From Symbiodinium natans (Eukaryota; Sar; Dinophyceae; Suessiales; Symbiodiniaceae), in the NCBI GenBank assembly GCA_905221605.1, contig CAJNDS010001413.1:437501-501500 (forward strand): a DNA stretch of 64,000 nt, written 5' to 3'. Within the stretch, counting starts at the first letter, position 1. Each line of letters begins with the position of its first letter. Shown here one piece after another: positions 10,811 through 23,407 of this stretch. The notes under the pieces are model-generated. The model was given only the letters and a program-made list of their open reading frames with translations, searched no databases and was not told the DNA's origin. The translations under genes and the position numbers were made by a program.

Positions 10811-11429
10811 CAGTATGAAGCTTCACCTTATCTGCCTGCAACGCGGCTAGAGGGTTGAGCAGGTCGGCTGATGGGCCGGTAGTAGTAAAGCTACAATGAA
10901 GTGCACCAGTGTACCACAGCCATTTACGGCGGCAGAGAACTTGCTCAACCATCTCAATCTCTTTCAAAGAGAGCCCGTCACAGATTTCAGGTCAGAGTGA
11001 GCAGAAATAACCTACGGTTCTGCAATGCGCTGCCAGTTTGAAACTGGCCGCCGCTTTGCGCGAACGCATGCGAACGCTATTCTGCGGTCTTGCAAACGTG
11101 ATCCAAGACCCGAGGCCTGGTCAGCAGCTGCAGCTGCAGATGAGAACACTTGCGTTGTGCTTCTTTAGGCTTCTTTTTTTCAGTGGTGAAACGGACTTGG
11201 ATTCAAACAAAGCCTGGCAAGCGGATGCAGCAAGCCCAACAGTGCATTGTCCCTTAGGCACGCTGCAGCATCAGCACTAGTTCACTCGGTTCGTCAAGAA
11301 AAGCGCCTCACAATTTGTACGAGCACCTCGGTGGAGGCCCGCTATGGCCCAATGCACCAACAAGAGAAACGCGGTGCAACACGGCAATGAAGTGTCCGGG
11401 TAGGCAGCGATTGGACTTGAGATGAGTTG
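10811..11429. other. No gene resolved
   Basis: This probably holds the missing 5' exon(s) of the release-factor gene (minus frame near 10870-10840 reads LLNPLAALQADKVKLHTEND) and the 3' end of the PDZ gene. I could not place splice sites with confidence. Confidence 0.3.
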
Positions 11430-11720
11430 AGGCGCACTTTCAGGGTGACGGTGTCATTTTCCGAGATGTGCTTGAGCATGTCCGTTGGGCTCATGGACTT
11501 GCCTGAGCTTCCAAGGAAGGCTTGATTGTTTGTGGGCAGCTACAAAGATCTGCCGGTGATGGCTGCGTTCTGTAGGGCTTTCAGCAAAGGGGCCATCAAC
11601 CTCGACAATTCGGTCCTTCGGCTGGAAGGTGCCCTTCGGCATGTCGGCTGCCACACCTCCAGTTACCTCCTGAAGGGCAATGCCAGGACATGTGCCAACA
11701 TCGCGGAGTACATCGCATTA
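11430..11720 (-). CDS. PDZ-domain exons
   Basis: The first piece reads GIALQEVTGGVAADMP then KGTFQPKDRIVEVDG and ends at 11594. An intron with GC-AG ends (11593-11503, 91 nt) follows. The next exon begins KSMSPTDMLKHISENDTVT at 11502 and continues LKVRLNSS. Joined, this has PDZ order: Gly-Ile-x-Leu strand, D-R-I-V-E-V-D-G, then a helix and a final V-T-L-K-V strand. PDZ domains bind C-terminal peptides and assemble signalling complexes. It lies on the same strand as a second PDZ-like piece at 13572-13790, so both may belong to one multi-PDZ gene. The 3' end after 11430 is unresolved. Confidence 0.65.
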
Positions 11721-13558
11721 CATCATATTACTTCATTCATCTTCACTCCCACCCGCGGTGTCCTTGACAATAAGGCCGAGACATGTATCGTCGGAGTGCA
11801 ATCGGAGGCCAACCTACATGCAAGTCTATCATACAAGCATGCGGAGAAAAGAATAGCTCCATGGCATGCAACACTGCAACACGGCATCTGCACTTTGGAT
11901 ATACCGAGGCCTTCTTGCCAGCCTTGTTCAAAACCACATCCTGACCACATGCAACTGGCAGTATCTGGCATGAGGGTTCTAGGAGGTGAGCATGGCAGTT
12001 GTTGGCTTCTGATCCTTTTTGCTCTCTTCGTCAGAATGCTCAAAAGCCTGCAGTGTAGTCTTTCCCTCTCTCGCAGGCATAGCAGGCAAACCCCCTGCAT
12101 CCAGTGGCAACAACCCGACTAAACAAACATCCCCAGTAAAACTAGCAGCCTGCAGCTCCACCATTTTACATCTTGCCCCCCTTCCTCGCCCGCATTCGAA
12201 GCTGTTAGCAAAGCCACATCACGACACCCTGAGTGCCCATTGCTAGCACCCATGCCCGCGTTGCACCAGTTTCTCAGCAGTGTCTTGTGTCAGGGGAAAC
12301 CCGATCGAATTCGACAGATGTCGGTACAAGGGACCTCCGGGAAACAAAGGGCCGAGTGTAGGAAGCCATGCAAACTCGGGCCCAAGAGGGCAAGGGGGGG
12401 ACCGCTCTGTCAGGCGCCCAGTTTTGTCAAGGAAAAAGAGCAAAGAGAGGAAAGAGAGGAAGGAGAGGAAGGAGAGGAAGGAGAGGAAGGAGAGGAAGGA
12501 GAGGAAGGAGAGGAAGGAGAGGAAGGAGATCGAGGGATTCGGGCAGCAAGACCCCCAGAGGAGGACCATGCCCCCCGAGCCTTGGGCCATGGACTCGCGA
12601 TGCGCCCCCCCGGCCAGGAGGCCGTGTCAAGGAGGAGAAGATAGGCCCGAGCGAGATATATAGCCTCGATGACTGTTGGGCAGAACTGGCGGAGCAAAGA
12701 CGTAGACAGCACAACGGTCCGGACACCGCTGCGGAGACGAGGGAGCAAGAACATGAAAGTCAAGACGGCCCGACGGCCAAATTGGATACAGATGCTTCCC
12801 CGACAGTCAGACAGTCAGGCAGTACATGTCTCTCCCCATGAGCCAGAGAGTGATCGTGGAAGGTTACCTTTCTGATTTCGCCGGCCGTCGCAACAGCCAC
12901 CGAAGGGTCTCCGCAACTCCGGTTTCCCAGGCGCACGTTCGGTGTACAGCTCGACCAGCGCAGAGGCAAAGGCGGCACTCGCGCTTCTTCCGTTTCTTCC
13001 GTTTCTTCCCAGTATCTTTGCTTTTTCTTTTGGTCTGTGCTTCATTGTTTCTTTGTTTCAGGGGCTTATAGGGCCCTGCGCAAGGCGGGCCCCGCTGCAC
13101 ACCCCTCTTTGTGGTAATCAGAGAGCTTTAGACACAACGGAGCGTGTAAAGCGTGCTCCCCGAATCTGCCCGCACCGAGGCCCTACAAGCGGTCAGTCCG
13201 CAACCGAATTGAAAACTCTGACACGCTCTCTTTCTTTCTTTCTTTCGGAGGGCGTGGAGGCCGGAGCCCCCGGGCGTCATCGCCCGCCCCTGTTTCTGGA
13301 GCGGTGCTGAGGTTCGATGGGAGACAGTGGTGAGAGGTTGCATGCTAAGTACCCCCCTCCACCCTTCCCTTATCTGAGTATATTTTCCCCCCCCCCCAGG
13401 TGTCCTTCCCTCCTCACACCACGTCTGCCTGTGAGACGTTGCAGTGTTGACCCTTTCAGGCTGGACCACCTTGCCCCAACCAACAGCATTACAGTAACAC
13501 GCTCCCTCTCTCTCTCCCCCTTTCTTCTTCTCCTACTCCGGCGCACATTCTGCTTCTC
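11721..13558. other. Probable intronic stretch of the PDZ gene, with minisatellite
   Basis: No coding exon is evident. It contains the GAGGAAGGA minisatellite (entered separately) and short C/T-rich tracts near 12990-13030, 13230-13250 and 13390-13400. Long frames around the minisatellite follow from its 9-bp period, not from a gene. Confidence 0.4.
12425..12535. repeat. GAGGAAGGA minisatellite
   Basis: About ten copies of a 9-bp purine unit (GAGGAAGGA and GAAAGAGAGGAAG variants) lie in tandem. Because the period is a multiple of three, every frame is open over it. It translates to Lys/Glu/Arg-rich repeats on one strand and Leu/Pro/Ser-rich repeats on the other, so it should not be read as a gene. 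Confidence 0.85.
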
Positions 13559-14355
13559 TCACTCTGCGACATTCTCATCCATGCGAGTTAGGCCGGCCTG
13601 AGCGCCGGGACGCTCCACGGTAAGCTCCAGCTCCGAGTCAGATACTACTAGACGCGCAAGCTCGGAGGACTGCTGCGATTTGCCATTGACTTTGACAAGC
13701 CGGTCGTAAAGCCGAACGCCCCTTAGCTGAATCAGCTGAATCCAATTGCACGATTTTGAACTGCACAGGCACGGGCTTTGGGTCGGAGCTTTGCCAAGGC
13801 TCGTTTTGTCAAGCACGCCACCAGAGTCCACAGACTTGAAAACCTGAGAGCCCCGCATTGGCAGGGCTGGAATGCTTGAGAGTCTTTTGACAATCCAGAG
13901 GGCTCTTGGGATAGAGATGCCAGGAAACACAGCAATCCTCCTGCGAAGTGTCCAGCTTTCCACCCAGTTTCCCGTTCTCCTGCGCATTTCGCATGAACGC
14001 ACTGAACCAGCAGAACAGCTGCAGAGAAGGGCTGAAGCCGATCCTTTCTCACCTTTACAATATATTCTCGCTGGCTTGCAGCAGGGGTGGAAGCCGTCCT
14101 GAGATACGCGCTGCAGAAAAGGCAGAACGCTGGTTCAGAGCCCATCTACTACATGAGCCTTTGTGAGCCCGAGTTTCTGTGCCGGCGGCTTTTCCGGAAC
14201 CGGCGCCACCACCCTGATTTGAGGAGCCTCCTCTGTCACTGCCATACCCGCCAGATTGTTGCTCTCAACTGCCTCCGTCTTCTCTTGCTCCTGCAAGGAG
14301 CTCAACGCTGCAAAGATAACATAATCCCTCCAACCCTGAATGCCCTTGCTAATTC
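13559..14355 (-). CDS. PDZ-like domain protein, 5' exons
   Basis: Minus-strand coding composition extends from about 14355 to 13572. The 3' part reads GVRLYDRLVKVNGKSQQSS then ELARLVVSDSELELTVERP, which has the D-R-L-V-K-V-N-G turn, helix and last strand of a PDZ domain; it ends at a stop at 13559. The upstream part contains FAALSSLQEQEKTEAVESNN and APQIRVVAPVPEKPP, acidic and Pro-rich linker sequence. Exon joins between 13800 and 14150 are not resolved. Together with the exons at 11430-11720 this may be one multi-PDZ gene, or two neighbouring ones. A 350-bp CA/GC microsatellite sits immediately upstream. Confidence 0.5.
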
Positions 14356-14407
14356 GACACTCTAATGACACTCTACTCACATTCTTGCCTACTTTGCAAC
14401 CCATCCG

Positions 14408-14755
<348 letters not shown>

Positions 14756-15109
14756 CGTTTGCCATCACCTGATTTCATTGCACCTCCATTTGGGTTGTGC
14801 ATATTCTTCTTAACAGGCTCCTTAAAGAAAAACTGACAACAACTTCAGCGAGCTGCAAATCAACTTGAGAGATGACCAGAGATGCTTAAGATTTTGATAT
14901 TAAAGCTTTGGGAGGCACTCAAAGGAACTAATCTTTCAATGCAGTGCAAGACACCAGAAGCCACGTGGGTATCAGAATGGGCTGATGTATATCCCCCCCC
15001 CCCCTGATTATTTGGCCGTCCGCCTCTTGCGGTTCCCCGGATCTTTTTACAGGTTTACATAAACGTATATATTTCAAACCCTATACCACCGTTATAACCA
15101 CAGCAATAA
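14756..15109. other. No gene seen
   Basis: Ordinary to AT-rich sequence between the microsatellite and the telomere-like tandem, with one C run at 14992-15004. Confidence 0.5.
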
Positions 15110-17760
15110 GTCGATGATGATGTAGGCACCCCAACCCTATAGGGTTAAGGTTCACAGGCTTGGGGTTTAAGATTGAGGCATTTAAACGTAAGCCCTCAAT
15201 GAAACCTAAACCCCAACCGTTCAAACCGATAGAGTTAAGGTTAAGGGGTTCGGGTTTTTGATTTAGGCATTTTAAACTTTAAACCTAAACCCACAGAGCA
15301 TCAAAAACGAAAACTCAGGGAGTTTTAACCTCAGGGGTTGAAGGTTCGGACAGTTAAGCCTTAACCCTGAACCATTTAGGGTCAGAACCCTAGAACACGA
15401 TAGGGCTCTTTAAGGTTCAAAGGTTTAACCCTAAAGGGTGCTGAAGGTATACATGCCCAGACCTTAGGCTTTCTTGAACCATTGAACCCTTTAGGGTTTA
15501 AAGGTTTAGGGTTTAAGGTTTGGGCATTACCTGTATGATAGAACCTTAAAACCCCATAGGGCTTGGGGCTTAAATCCCTAAACCTTAAATCCCATAGGGT
15601 TATGCCTATGTTTGTAAGGCTTTCGTCCCGGTGACGCGAGAATACTGTGAGCAAATGTCCTTTTCACGACTACCTGGGATTCAAAATATAAACAAATCAC
15701 ATTGTTATATGATGGAAATCATGTTTTGCTTATCGAGGGATGGTTGCGTGAGATATCTTAGCTAAGGTAAAGATTTTGGGATGGATGTTTTGTTTTGCTT
15801 ATTGGGGCATGATGGGGTTACCCTCATTCTCTTATAGGTTTATTACATGTATATAAGTCAAACCCTGAACCATAGTTCTAGCCGCAGCAAAAAATGTTAT
15901 AACCTTGTCATATACATATATACGCAGAGCTCGTCGAATCCGATCATGATGTAGGCGCCCCAACCCTATAGGATTAAGGTTGACAGGTTTAGGGTTTAAG
16001 ATTGAGGCATTTAAACCTAAGCCGGCAATTCAACCTAAACCCTAACCTTTAACCCCTATTGAGCTAAGGTTTAAGGGGTTAGGGTTTAGGATTTAGGCAT
16101 TTAAAACGAAAACTCATAGAGTTTTAACATTAAGGGTTTAAAGTTTAAAGTTCGGGCATTTACACCTTAACCAGGGTCAGAACCCTAAAACACGATAGGG
16201 CTCTTTAAGGTTCAAAGGTTTAACCCTAAAGGGTGCTGAAGGTATACATGCCCCGACCTTAGGCTTTCTTGAACCATTGAACCCTTTAGGGTTTAAAGGT
16301 TTAGGGTTTAAGGTTTGGGCATTACCTGTATGATAGAACCTTAAAACCCCATAGGGGCTGGGGCTTAAATCCCTAAACCTTAAATCCCATAGGGTTATGC
16401 CTATGTTTGTAAGGCTTTCGTCCCGGTGACGCGAGAATACTGTGAGCAAATGTCCTTTTCACGACTACCTGGGATTCAAAATATAAACAAATCACATTGT
16501 TATATGATGGAAATCATGTTTTGCTTATCGAGGGATGGTTGCGTGAGATATCTTAGCTAAGGTAAAGATTTTGGGATGGATGTTTTGTTTTGCTTATTGG
16601 GGCATGATGGGGTTACCCTCATTCTCTTATAGGTTTATTACATGTATATAAGTCAAACCCTGAACCATAGTTCTAGCCGCAGCAAAAAATGTTATAACCT
16701 TGTCATATACATATATACGCAGAGCTCGTCGAATCCGATCATGATGTAGGCGCCCCAACCCTATAGGATTAAGGTTGACAGGTTTAGGGTTTAAGATTGA
16801 GGCATTTAAACCTAAGCCGGCAATTCAACCTAAACCCTAACCTTTAACCCCTATTGAGCTAAGGTTTAAGGGGTTAGGGTTTAGGATTTAGGCATTTAAA
16901 ACGAAAACTCATAGAGTTTTAACATTAAGGGTTTAAAGTTTAAAGTTCGGGCATTTACACCTTAACCAGGGTCAGAACCCTAAAACACGATAGGGCTCTT
17001 TAAGGTTCAAAGGTTTAACCCTAAAGGGTGCTGAAGGTATACATGCCCCGACCTTAGGCTTTCTTGAACCATTGAACCCTATAGGGTTTAAAGGCTTAGG
17101 GTTTAAGGTTTGGGCATTACCTATATGATAGAACCTTAAAACCCCATAGGGGCTGGGGCTTAAATCCCTAAACCATAAATCCCATAGGGTTATGCCTATG
17201 TTTGTAAGGCTTTCGTCCCGGTGACGCGCGAAAACTGTGAGCAAATGTCCTTTTCACGACTACCTGGGATTCAAAATATAAACAAATCACATTGTTATAT
17301 GATGGAAATCATGTTTTGCTTATCGAGGGATGGTTGCGTGAGATATCTTAGCTAAGGTAAAGATTTTAGGATGGATGTTTTGTTTTGCTTATTGGGGCAT
17401 GATGGGGTTACCCTCATTCTCTTATAGGTTTATTACATGTATATAAGTCAAACCCTGAACCATAGTTCTAGCCGCAGCAAAAAATGTTATAACCTTGTCA
17501 TATACATATATACGCAAAGCTCGTCACATTCACTACTTCTCGGGATTCAGAATAGACAAACTATTTCGATAAATGATGGAATTCAAGTTTTGCTTATCGG
17601 GGGATGGTTGCTTGAGATATCTCAGCTAAGGTAAAGTCTTTAGGATAGATGTTTTTGTTTTGCTTATTGGGGCGTGATGCGGTTCCCCATATTCTTATGG
17701 GTTTACATAAGCGTATAAAAATCAAACCCTAACCCATACTTATAACCGTAAGCCCACCCC
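15110..17760. repeat. 795-bp tandem repeat made of telomere-like words
   Basis: Three copies with a spacing of exactly 795 bp (for example CCCATAGGGTTATGCC at 15592, 16387 and 17182) and a partial fourth tail (about 17490-17760). About half of each unit is degenerate TTTAGGG/CCCTAAA words (GGGTTTAAGGTTT, TTAGGGTTTAGG). The other half is AT-rich and unique to the unit. Copies 2 and 3 are nearly identical, while the first copy has a diverged left end. A 90-codon minus frame recurs in every copy but is rich in repeat-derived Leu/Asn/Pro and has no motif, so I do not call it a gene. Confidence 0.9.
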
Positions 17761-17799
17761 ATATTGACTATTGAAACAGACAGCTCAAAATTCAATATC

Positions 17800-18340
17800 A
17801 GGCAGAATCCAAGATCCAAGATCCAAGATGCCCACGTGAGAAATTCCGAAGCAATCTTGGATCCCACCCGGGCCCTGGATCCAAGATTGCTCCGCAAATT
17901 CTCCCGTGGGCATCTTGGATCTTGGATCTTGGATCCCACCCGATATTGAATATTGAAAAAAAGTTCAATGTTCAATCTTGGGTGGGATCCAAGATCCAAG
18001 ATCCAAGATGCCCACGCTAGAAATTCTGAAGCAATCTTGGATCCCACCCGGGCCCTGGATCCAAGATTGCTCCGGAAATTCTCCGTGGGTATCTTGGATC
18101 TTGGATCGTGGATCCCACCCAATATTGAATATTGAAAAACAATTCAATATTCAATATTGGGTGGGATCCAAGATCCAAGATCCAAGATGCCCACGCTAGA
18201 AATTCTGAAGCAATCTTCGATCGCACCCGGGCCCTGGATCCAAGATTGCTCCGCAACTTCTCCCGTGGGCATCTTGGATCTTGGATCCCACCCAATATTG
18301 AATATTGAAAAAATTCGATATTCAATATTGGGTGCCATAA
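17800..18340. repeat. 180-bp tandem of nested palindromes
   Basis: Three units (spacing 180, then 179 bp) alternate two inverted repeats. The large one has arms of about 53 bp meeting at TATTGAAAAACAATTCAATA near 18135. Each arm runs from CCAATATTGAATATTG through stacked GGATCTTGGATCTTGG words to GTGGGCATC. The small one has 14-bp perfect arms GCAATCTTGGATCC and GGATCCAAGATTGC around CACCCGGGCCCT. Single strands could fold completely. Small frames on both strands have near-mirror translations because the DNA is self-complementary. Confidence 0.9.
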
Positions 18341-19123
18341 GGCTCAGTCCCTTAGACCTTAACACGGTTATCTTCAAGAATGCAAGTCCCGTGAACCTTA
18401 ACAGGGTTAAAACTTCCAGAGAAAAAACCTTAACAGAGTTAAATCCTCAAGAATGCCTAAAAAAGCAGGGGGGGATGTACACGTACCCATCAGAATCTTC
18501 TTACAATATCTTCGGGCAAAAAACTGTTAAACGAGAGCAGAAAGAAACACGTTTTCAACGGATCACAACGTGCTCGCCACTCGCCAAACCTCACAGGCGC
18601 AACTCACGAAGTCACGAGATTGCTCACAACGAAATAACAAACAACGAGCGCTAATTCACTGGTTCGTGCTTTGGTGGTGGCTCAGGATTTGATGCGAGGG
18701 TCGCAGCACGGCCGTCAGAAGCTTTTCCATGCCAAGGGGCGATCCATTGCCTTCAGCGAAACTAAAGCTGTACTCGTTATGTGTCCACGGACCCCCCTTA
18801 AGTTTATGAACGTATTGAACCTGTTATCATGACCCTGCGTCCTCTTCGAAAGGGCAGCTCCCAACAGTCTCGCGTGACAAAGACAATTACGAGCCGCTGT
18901 TCAAGCGGACAATCTTCTCAAGTTAGACCCCCAAACGGTTGCATGGGCTTCCCGAAGACGGGCAGGATTCGGGTAAAACTTTACGGGCTACCGACTACAC
19001 GGGTGTGGCTGATACCAATTGTCGAGATGGACCGTTTAGGACTGGTTTAGCATTGACTTTAGACCGGCCCATTGCAGATGGGGACTCAAACCGACATAAA
19101 GCATTGAAACACATCTTTGAAAC
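18341..19123. other. No gene seen; short CCTTAACAGGGTTAA words at left
   Basis: From 18350 to 18450 the word CCTTAACANGGTTA recurs three times. The rest has no family motif and no strong coding signal. Confidence 0.4.
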
Positions 19124-20430
19124 TCAGCTCAGGAGAAGAACTTCGACCGCTCTCCCCGACGACACAAGCTGGAATAGCACTGTTGTTTTGTTTCCCAAGT
19201 TTCTGCTGTTCGGGTGCAAGAGCATCAGGCCTCTCACAGCAAACTCTTGCAAAACAGTTCTCTCATCCTCACGTACTGGAAGTTGTTTCCAATCAGATCC
19301 CCTTATCAGAGTATTCGGTATGTGGCAACTTACTGTTTGATTGAATTTGTCTGTTTGTCCGGCGGGATTTGCGTCAGATCCCGTGCCACCGCCGACTGAA
19401 GAAGTCTTCGCACTGCTCAAATGGAAACCGGGTTATCGAAATTACTGAAGTCCACGCCGCCGACCTACCAACAAATCCAGAGACCTCCAGAGCCGCTTGT
19501 GTCACATTGACAGTTTTGCGCCTTCACGACGCCTGGAGCGAAGGCCGCTTTGAGTTCCATTGTCTCCTCCTCCTCTTCACAGACAAACCGCAAAAAGCCG
19601 AGAAGAGCGAAGAGCTCTCAAAGCGTCAAAGCAGTCAGTCCCTGGTGTCTGGAGCCGCTACAGCTGTAACGACCTGCGGAGAGTTCAGGAGCATTCAAAG
19701 AATACGGTTGCAATCTGCTTGAAATGTGCCTCCTCCGGAGGAGCCTCGTTCACGCAACATGTGCACCTCAGGAATCAAACACTTTCGTCGGCCCTTTACG
19801 GCAGTCGAGTGCAGCCGCAGCACCACATTTCGAACGTCAAGGGTTTCTGAGCACCACTGGAGGCTTCTGATATCAAAGCGGCTGCGGACGTAACTTTCAA
19901 GACATGTGCACAGGTTTGGCGTCATGGCAACCGAACACAACTGGAAACGTGGCCGCCACGGCCTCAGCACATTCCGCATGCAATTCGAACAGCTGGACTC
20001 CTGGCCACCCACCCCTGGTGTCAGCTCCAGCAGCGCGTCGCGACCTCAGCGGAAGACTGTAGTCAGGCAGACCCGCTTCTAAACTTGAAGAACTGAGCCA
20101 TTAAAAGCAAGCGCATTCTGAAATGGTGCTCGGAACTTCTTCTTGCACTATCGGCAGCACAAAGAAACGCAGGGCTCGAAGATTTTCCGTCGCGGTTCTG
20201 CGTGAGGCTCCAACTTGGAAATCTCTTCGACGGCTCTTCGTTTTTCGTCTTCCGGAGGTCTTTGGAAAATCGCGGCGCAAAGTTTGAGAATGTTTGAGAT
20301 CTACGCTAGGATTCGATGCCGCCAGGGGGGCAGCTCTGCAAAGATGCACTGCGGCCATTGCCACGCAGCCACGTTGCGAACATTGCAACTTGCGAGCCCA
20401 AGTACCTTGTGTTCGATGTTTCCGCATGAA
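19124..20430 (-). CDS. Hypothetical protein, exon candidates
   Basis: Three minus-strand stretches have coding-like composition: 20427-20101 (DFPKTSGRRKTKSRRRDFQV, then ENLRALRFFVLPIVQEEVPS), 20012-19695 (SRFDIRSLQWCSETLDVRN) and 19420-19124 (IRGSDWKQLPVREDERTVLQ). They agree in strand with the recognised genes. I know no family with these words, and splice joins were not resolved. Confidence 0.25.
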
Positions 20431-22739
20431 TTATAAGCGGCCGATTGCTGCTACTAGCGGGGATCGCTGAATGCTGGGCGATTCTACTCCTAGAGGCACA
20501 TACCGTTGCGCCCGTGGAAGCACGCTAAAAAACCACCTGCCGCGAAACTTGATTCGCAACACGAACATGGTTCGTGCCTTTGGAATGACATTACCGTTAC
20601 CTGGCGCAAAACGTGCGCTGAGACATCACCGGAACTTGAGCACAGATGGTTGGCTCCCTGGCGCTGATGTTTGAAGCTGACCTTTCTTCCACGAAACATG
20701 CTTGAATCGATTGCTTCGAGTTTCCGCTGTCGGGCTTCCAGCGTTGGGCTCTTCATGCAGCGATTGCCGATCTGTGGTCCCTGCCATCTGCTGCAGCTGA
20801 ATCATGATGGTCCAGCCGCCCATCTGCAGCTGAACGATGGAAGAAGAGCAACTCCTGAAAAATTGCTTGCCAGCAAAGTAATAACGCGAAGGTAGCCCCC
20901 TCATCCGAAACCCCGACCCTCAAACCCTAAGCCCTAGACCCTCACAAGCTCGTTCTCTGAGAGTCAGGGGGGCCCTCCAAGTTTGATAAGTGAAGCTCCC
21001 GGCGCTTATGATCAAAGCCAGTCCGTGCTTTCGCTTCGGGTTTTCGTGTCATGCCATCTGTTTTTGGTTCGGGCTTCACTGACAAAAATGCCTTGAGCAT
21101 CATAACCCTTGGACTGAAGGCTCTGAGGGGAGGGCAGGCAACAAGATTAAAAAAGAATCAAGGGCCAAAACCAACCCATCCAACCCAACCCCAAATCCTG
21201 AACCCTCAAGACTCTAGATACCAAAGCGAGGGGACGGGCACAGATGACAGCGCAACCCAATGCGCTGGCCCTCAAGTAGCAGGATCCATAGCAAAAGCTT
21301 TCCGAAGATGTCCCTTCGAACGCACATGTCCTGCTCCAATACCGTACCCTGAGCATCAAGAAGGTCATCGGCCGCCTGACACTGAGAACAGATCATGTGC
21401 AAATCCGCTTGGCACCTGGTGCCATGACACTGGCTGCGGGTTTGCCAGTTTCGTGCAGATTTTTGCAACATGGACAGCCTGCAGCTCGGAGTCATACAGT
21501 GCAGCCAGCCTAGGCAGGCCATTGACAGGACGCTCTCCTGACTCTCAACTCACGGGCTCTTTAAGAGTATGTGAAAAAGCATGTCCAAAATCATATGCAT
21601 CACTGAGACGCTTCAATCCCTCACACTCTACACTGCACGATGGTGACATGTTGGGGACTCCGGCTCCTCATCACCCAGTGCATCCTCTTTCAGAATGTTC
21701 GAAAAGGGACGAATGACAAGGAGGCCAGGCATGGAGCAGCTGCAAGAACACTTCACTTACTGCCTTGCACATACGGGCAGAAGCCGCAAAAACAAGCAAG
21801 GTCCTGACTGGACAAGTCTGTCTGACGCTGCTTCTCCAGCTCATGCTTCGCGTCCTGACATGCTCAATTAACGTGCATTGCCTCAGGCAGAAACCGCAGA
21901 AACCGGCGTCTGCGGGGTGTTCTGAAGCCTTCGCTCGGCGGAATGCTCGGGCAGATTCCAGCGCAGACGCCACTTTGGCTGATGGAAAAACGTCATCAGG
22001 CACCTGCACATCGTATGAATGTCTTTACTCACATCTGGCACCAGTCTCTTAAGTTGCATTAGCATAATGTATCTCAAGCCAGGTACTGGCAGACGAAAGC
22101 CTAAACTGCCGAGCTGCGCAAGTTCAGGCGACAGCTATATAGCTAAAGGTAACGGTAGTAAACATCGTAATCGCAATAAGGACTGTGAAGACGGAAATAG
22201 CAGTACTGGTAGTCAAGAAGCGCGATAATCGTACGCAGCATAGGGGCTGCGAATGGGATTTGCAAGCAAGATGATCGGACGCCGGTCTTGGAGCCAGGCA
22301 TGCCTTAATACAAGCAGGGGGCCTGAAGAGACAAGCATGTACGACTCAAAACAACAAACGAGGGAAGGGGGCAGCCTCTCCCGCATTTGCGAACAACTGG
22401 ATCCAGTCACCCTCTTGAGGCAAGCATGCACAGCTACATTAATACAAACGAGATGATTAAGAATGAGATTTGCAGGCAACAATCACCGAACAATGCATTT
22501 CAAGGATGTGCAACTTAACACAACAAAACAAGGGGATTGGAGGAGCGGAGGGCTCTTACGGTGTTGGTCATGCGCTGAAAACAAGGCACCTAGTGATCGC
22601 ATGATGCTCTTGGAGGTTGGCACGCACAGCGCCGGAGCGTCGCAATGTTGATCAGAGTCTCTTGCACCGCCCACCCATCCAATGCTGTCTCAGAAACATC
22701 TACTGGAGCTGATGCCTTCCACACACTATCAAATAAGAT
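20431..22739. other. Mostly unassigned; weak exon candidates
   Basis: A short telomere-like string (CCCTCAAACCCTAAGCCC) lies at about 20918-20945, and another Pro/Thr-rich one at about 21165-21215. Minus frames at 20904-20626, 21522-21214 and 22009-21671 (VPDDVFPSAKVASALESARA) could be exons. A 221-codon plus frame (21051-21716) overlaps them and looks like a shadow. No motif supports any of them. Confidence 0.25.
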
Positions 22740-22920
22740 CAACTGATGTCAACCAGTATCAACCAGTATCAGACAAATTATCAGCTCGCAGCAGCTCGCA
22801 GCAGCTCGCAGCAGCTAGCAGCAACCAATATCAGCTAATGGCAGCTACTTGTAGCATCAACCAATATCAGCTAATGGAAGCTCGTCTGAGCAATGTCAAC
22901 TAGCATCAACCCACCCACTT
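22740..22920. repeat. Degenerate CAGCTC / ATCAACCAGTATCAG repeat
   Basis: Short imperfect repeats: GCAGCTCGCAGCAGCTC words in the middle, flanked by copies of ATCAACCAATATCAGCTAATG on both sides. Simple-sequence expansion; no gene. Confidence 0.7.
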
Positions 22921-23407
22921 CCAGCACAGCATGACGCGTGGATAGTGCCATGAAGGGCCTTCTGGGTCAATTCCAGCAGACGAGCTTGCCAAGGCGCCTT
23001 GGCAAAGAGTGGCAACGCCTGAAGCTGACAAACTTCACAAACTTCAAGCCCAACGGCTCAATCCTAACGTGAAAGGTTATGTTCGAACACGACATGTACC
23101 AAGCTGTACCGTAAAATCGTTCAAACAAGTTCATCATCGTTGATCTAACCTCTTTCTGCTCGTACTTGGACTTGCCATGTGCTAAACGTCAGCGAGGAGG
23201 GGAGGGCAAGGGAGGCCAACGCATCGAGTAGACACAAACTGATCGAATCGCCTCCACCTGAGAAGGCACCACAGAATCCCACCTTACAGTTGGACGTTTC
23301 ATTGTCAAGCCAGCAGAAATCGCGTGGCTCGGCGTCTGTTTCATTCCAAACCATCTGCGACTTCCCTGTCCTCTCAACACTCTCTAGTTCAGGCCCTCAC
23401 GGCAACT
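22921..23407. other. No gene seen
   Basis: Nothing recognisable on either strand in this stretch between the CAGCTC repeat and the hypothetical frame at 23408-23884. Confidence 0.4.

Noticed and set aside
12240-12660. Lys/Glu-rich frame that could look like a nuclear or coiled-coil protein
   Set aside because: It is the 9-bp GAGGAAGGA minisatellite read in frame; all three frames are open.
15382-17244. A 90-codon minus frame repeated three times
   Set aside because: It is carried along by the 795-bp tandem repeat, consists of telomere-word translation and has no motif.
17800-18340. Possible CRISPR-like array
   Set aside because: The repeats are palindromic tandem units without unique spacers, in a eukaryotic context.
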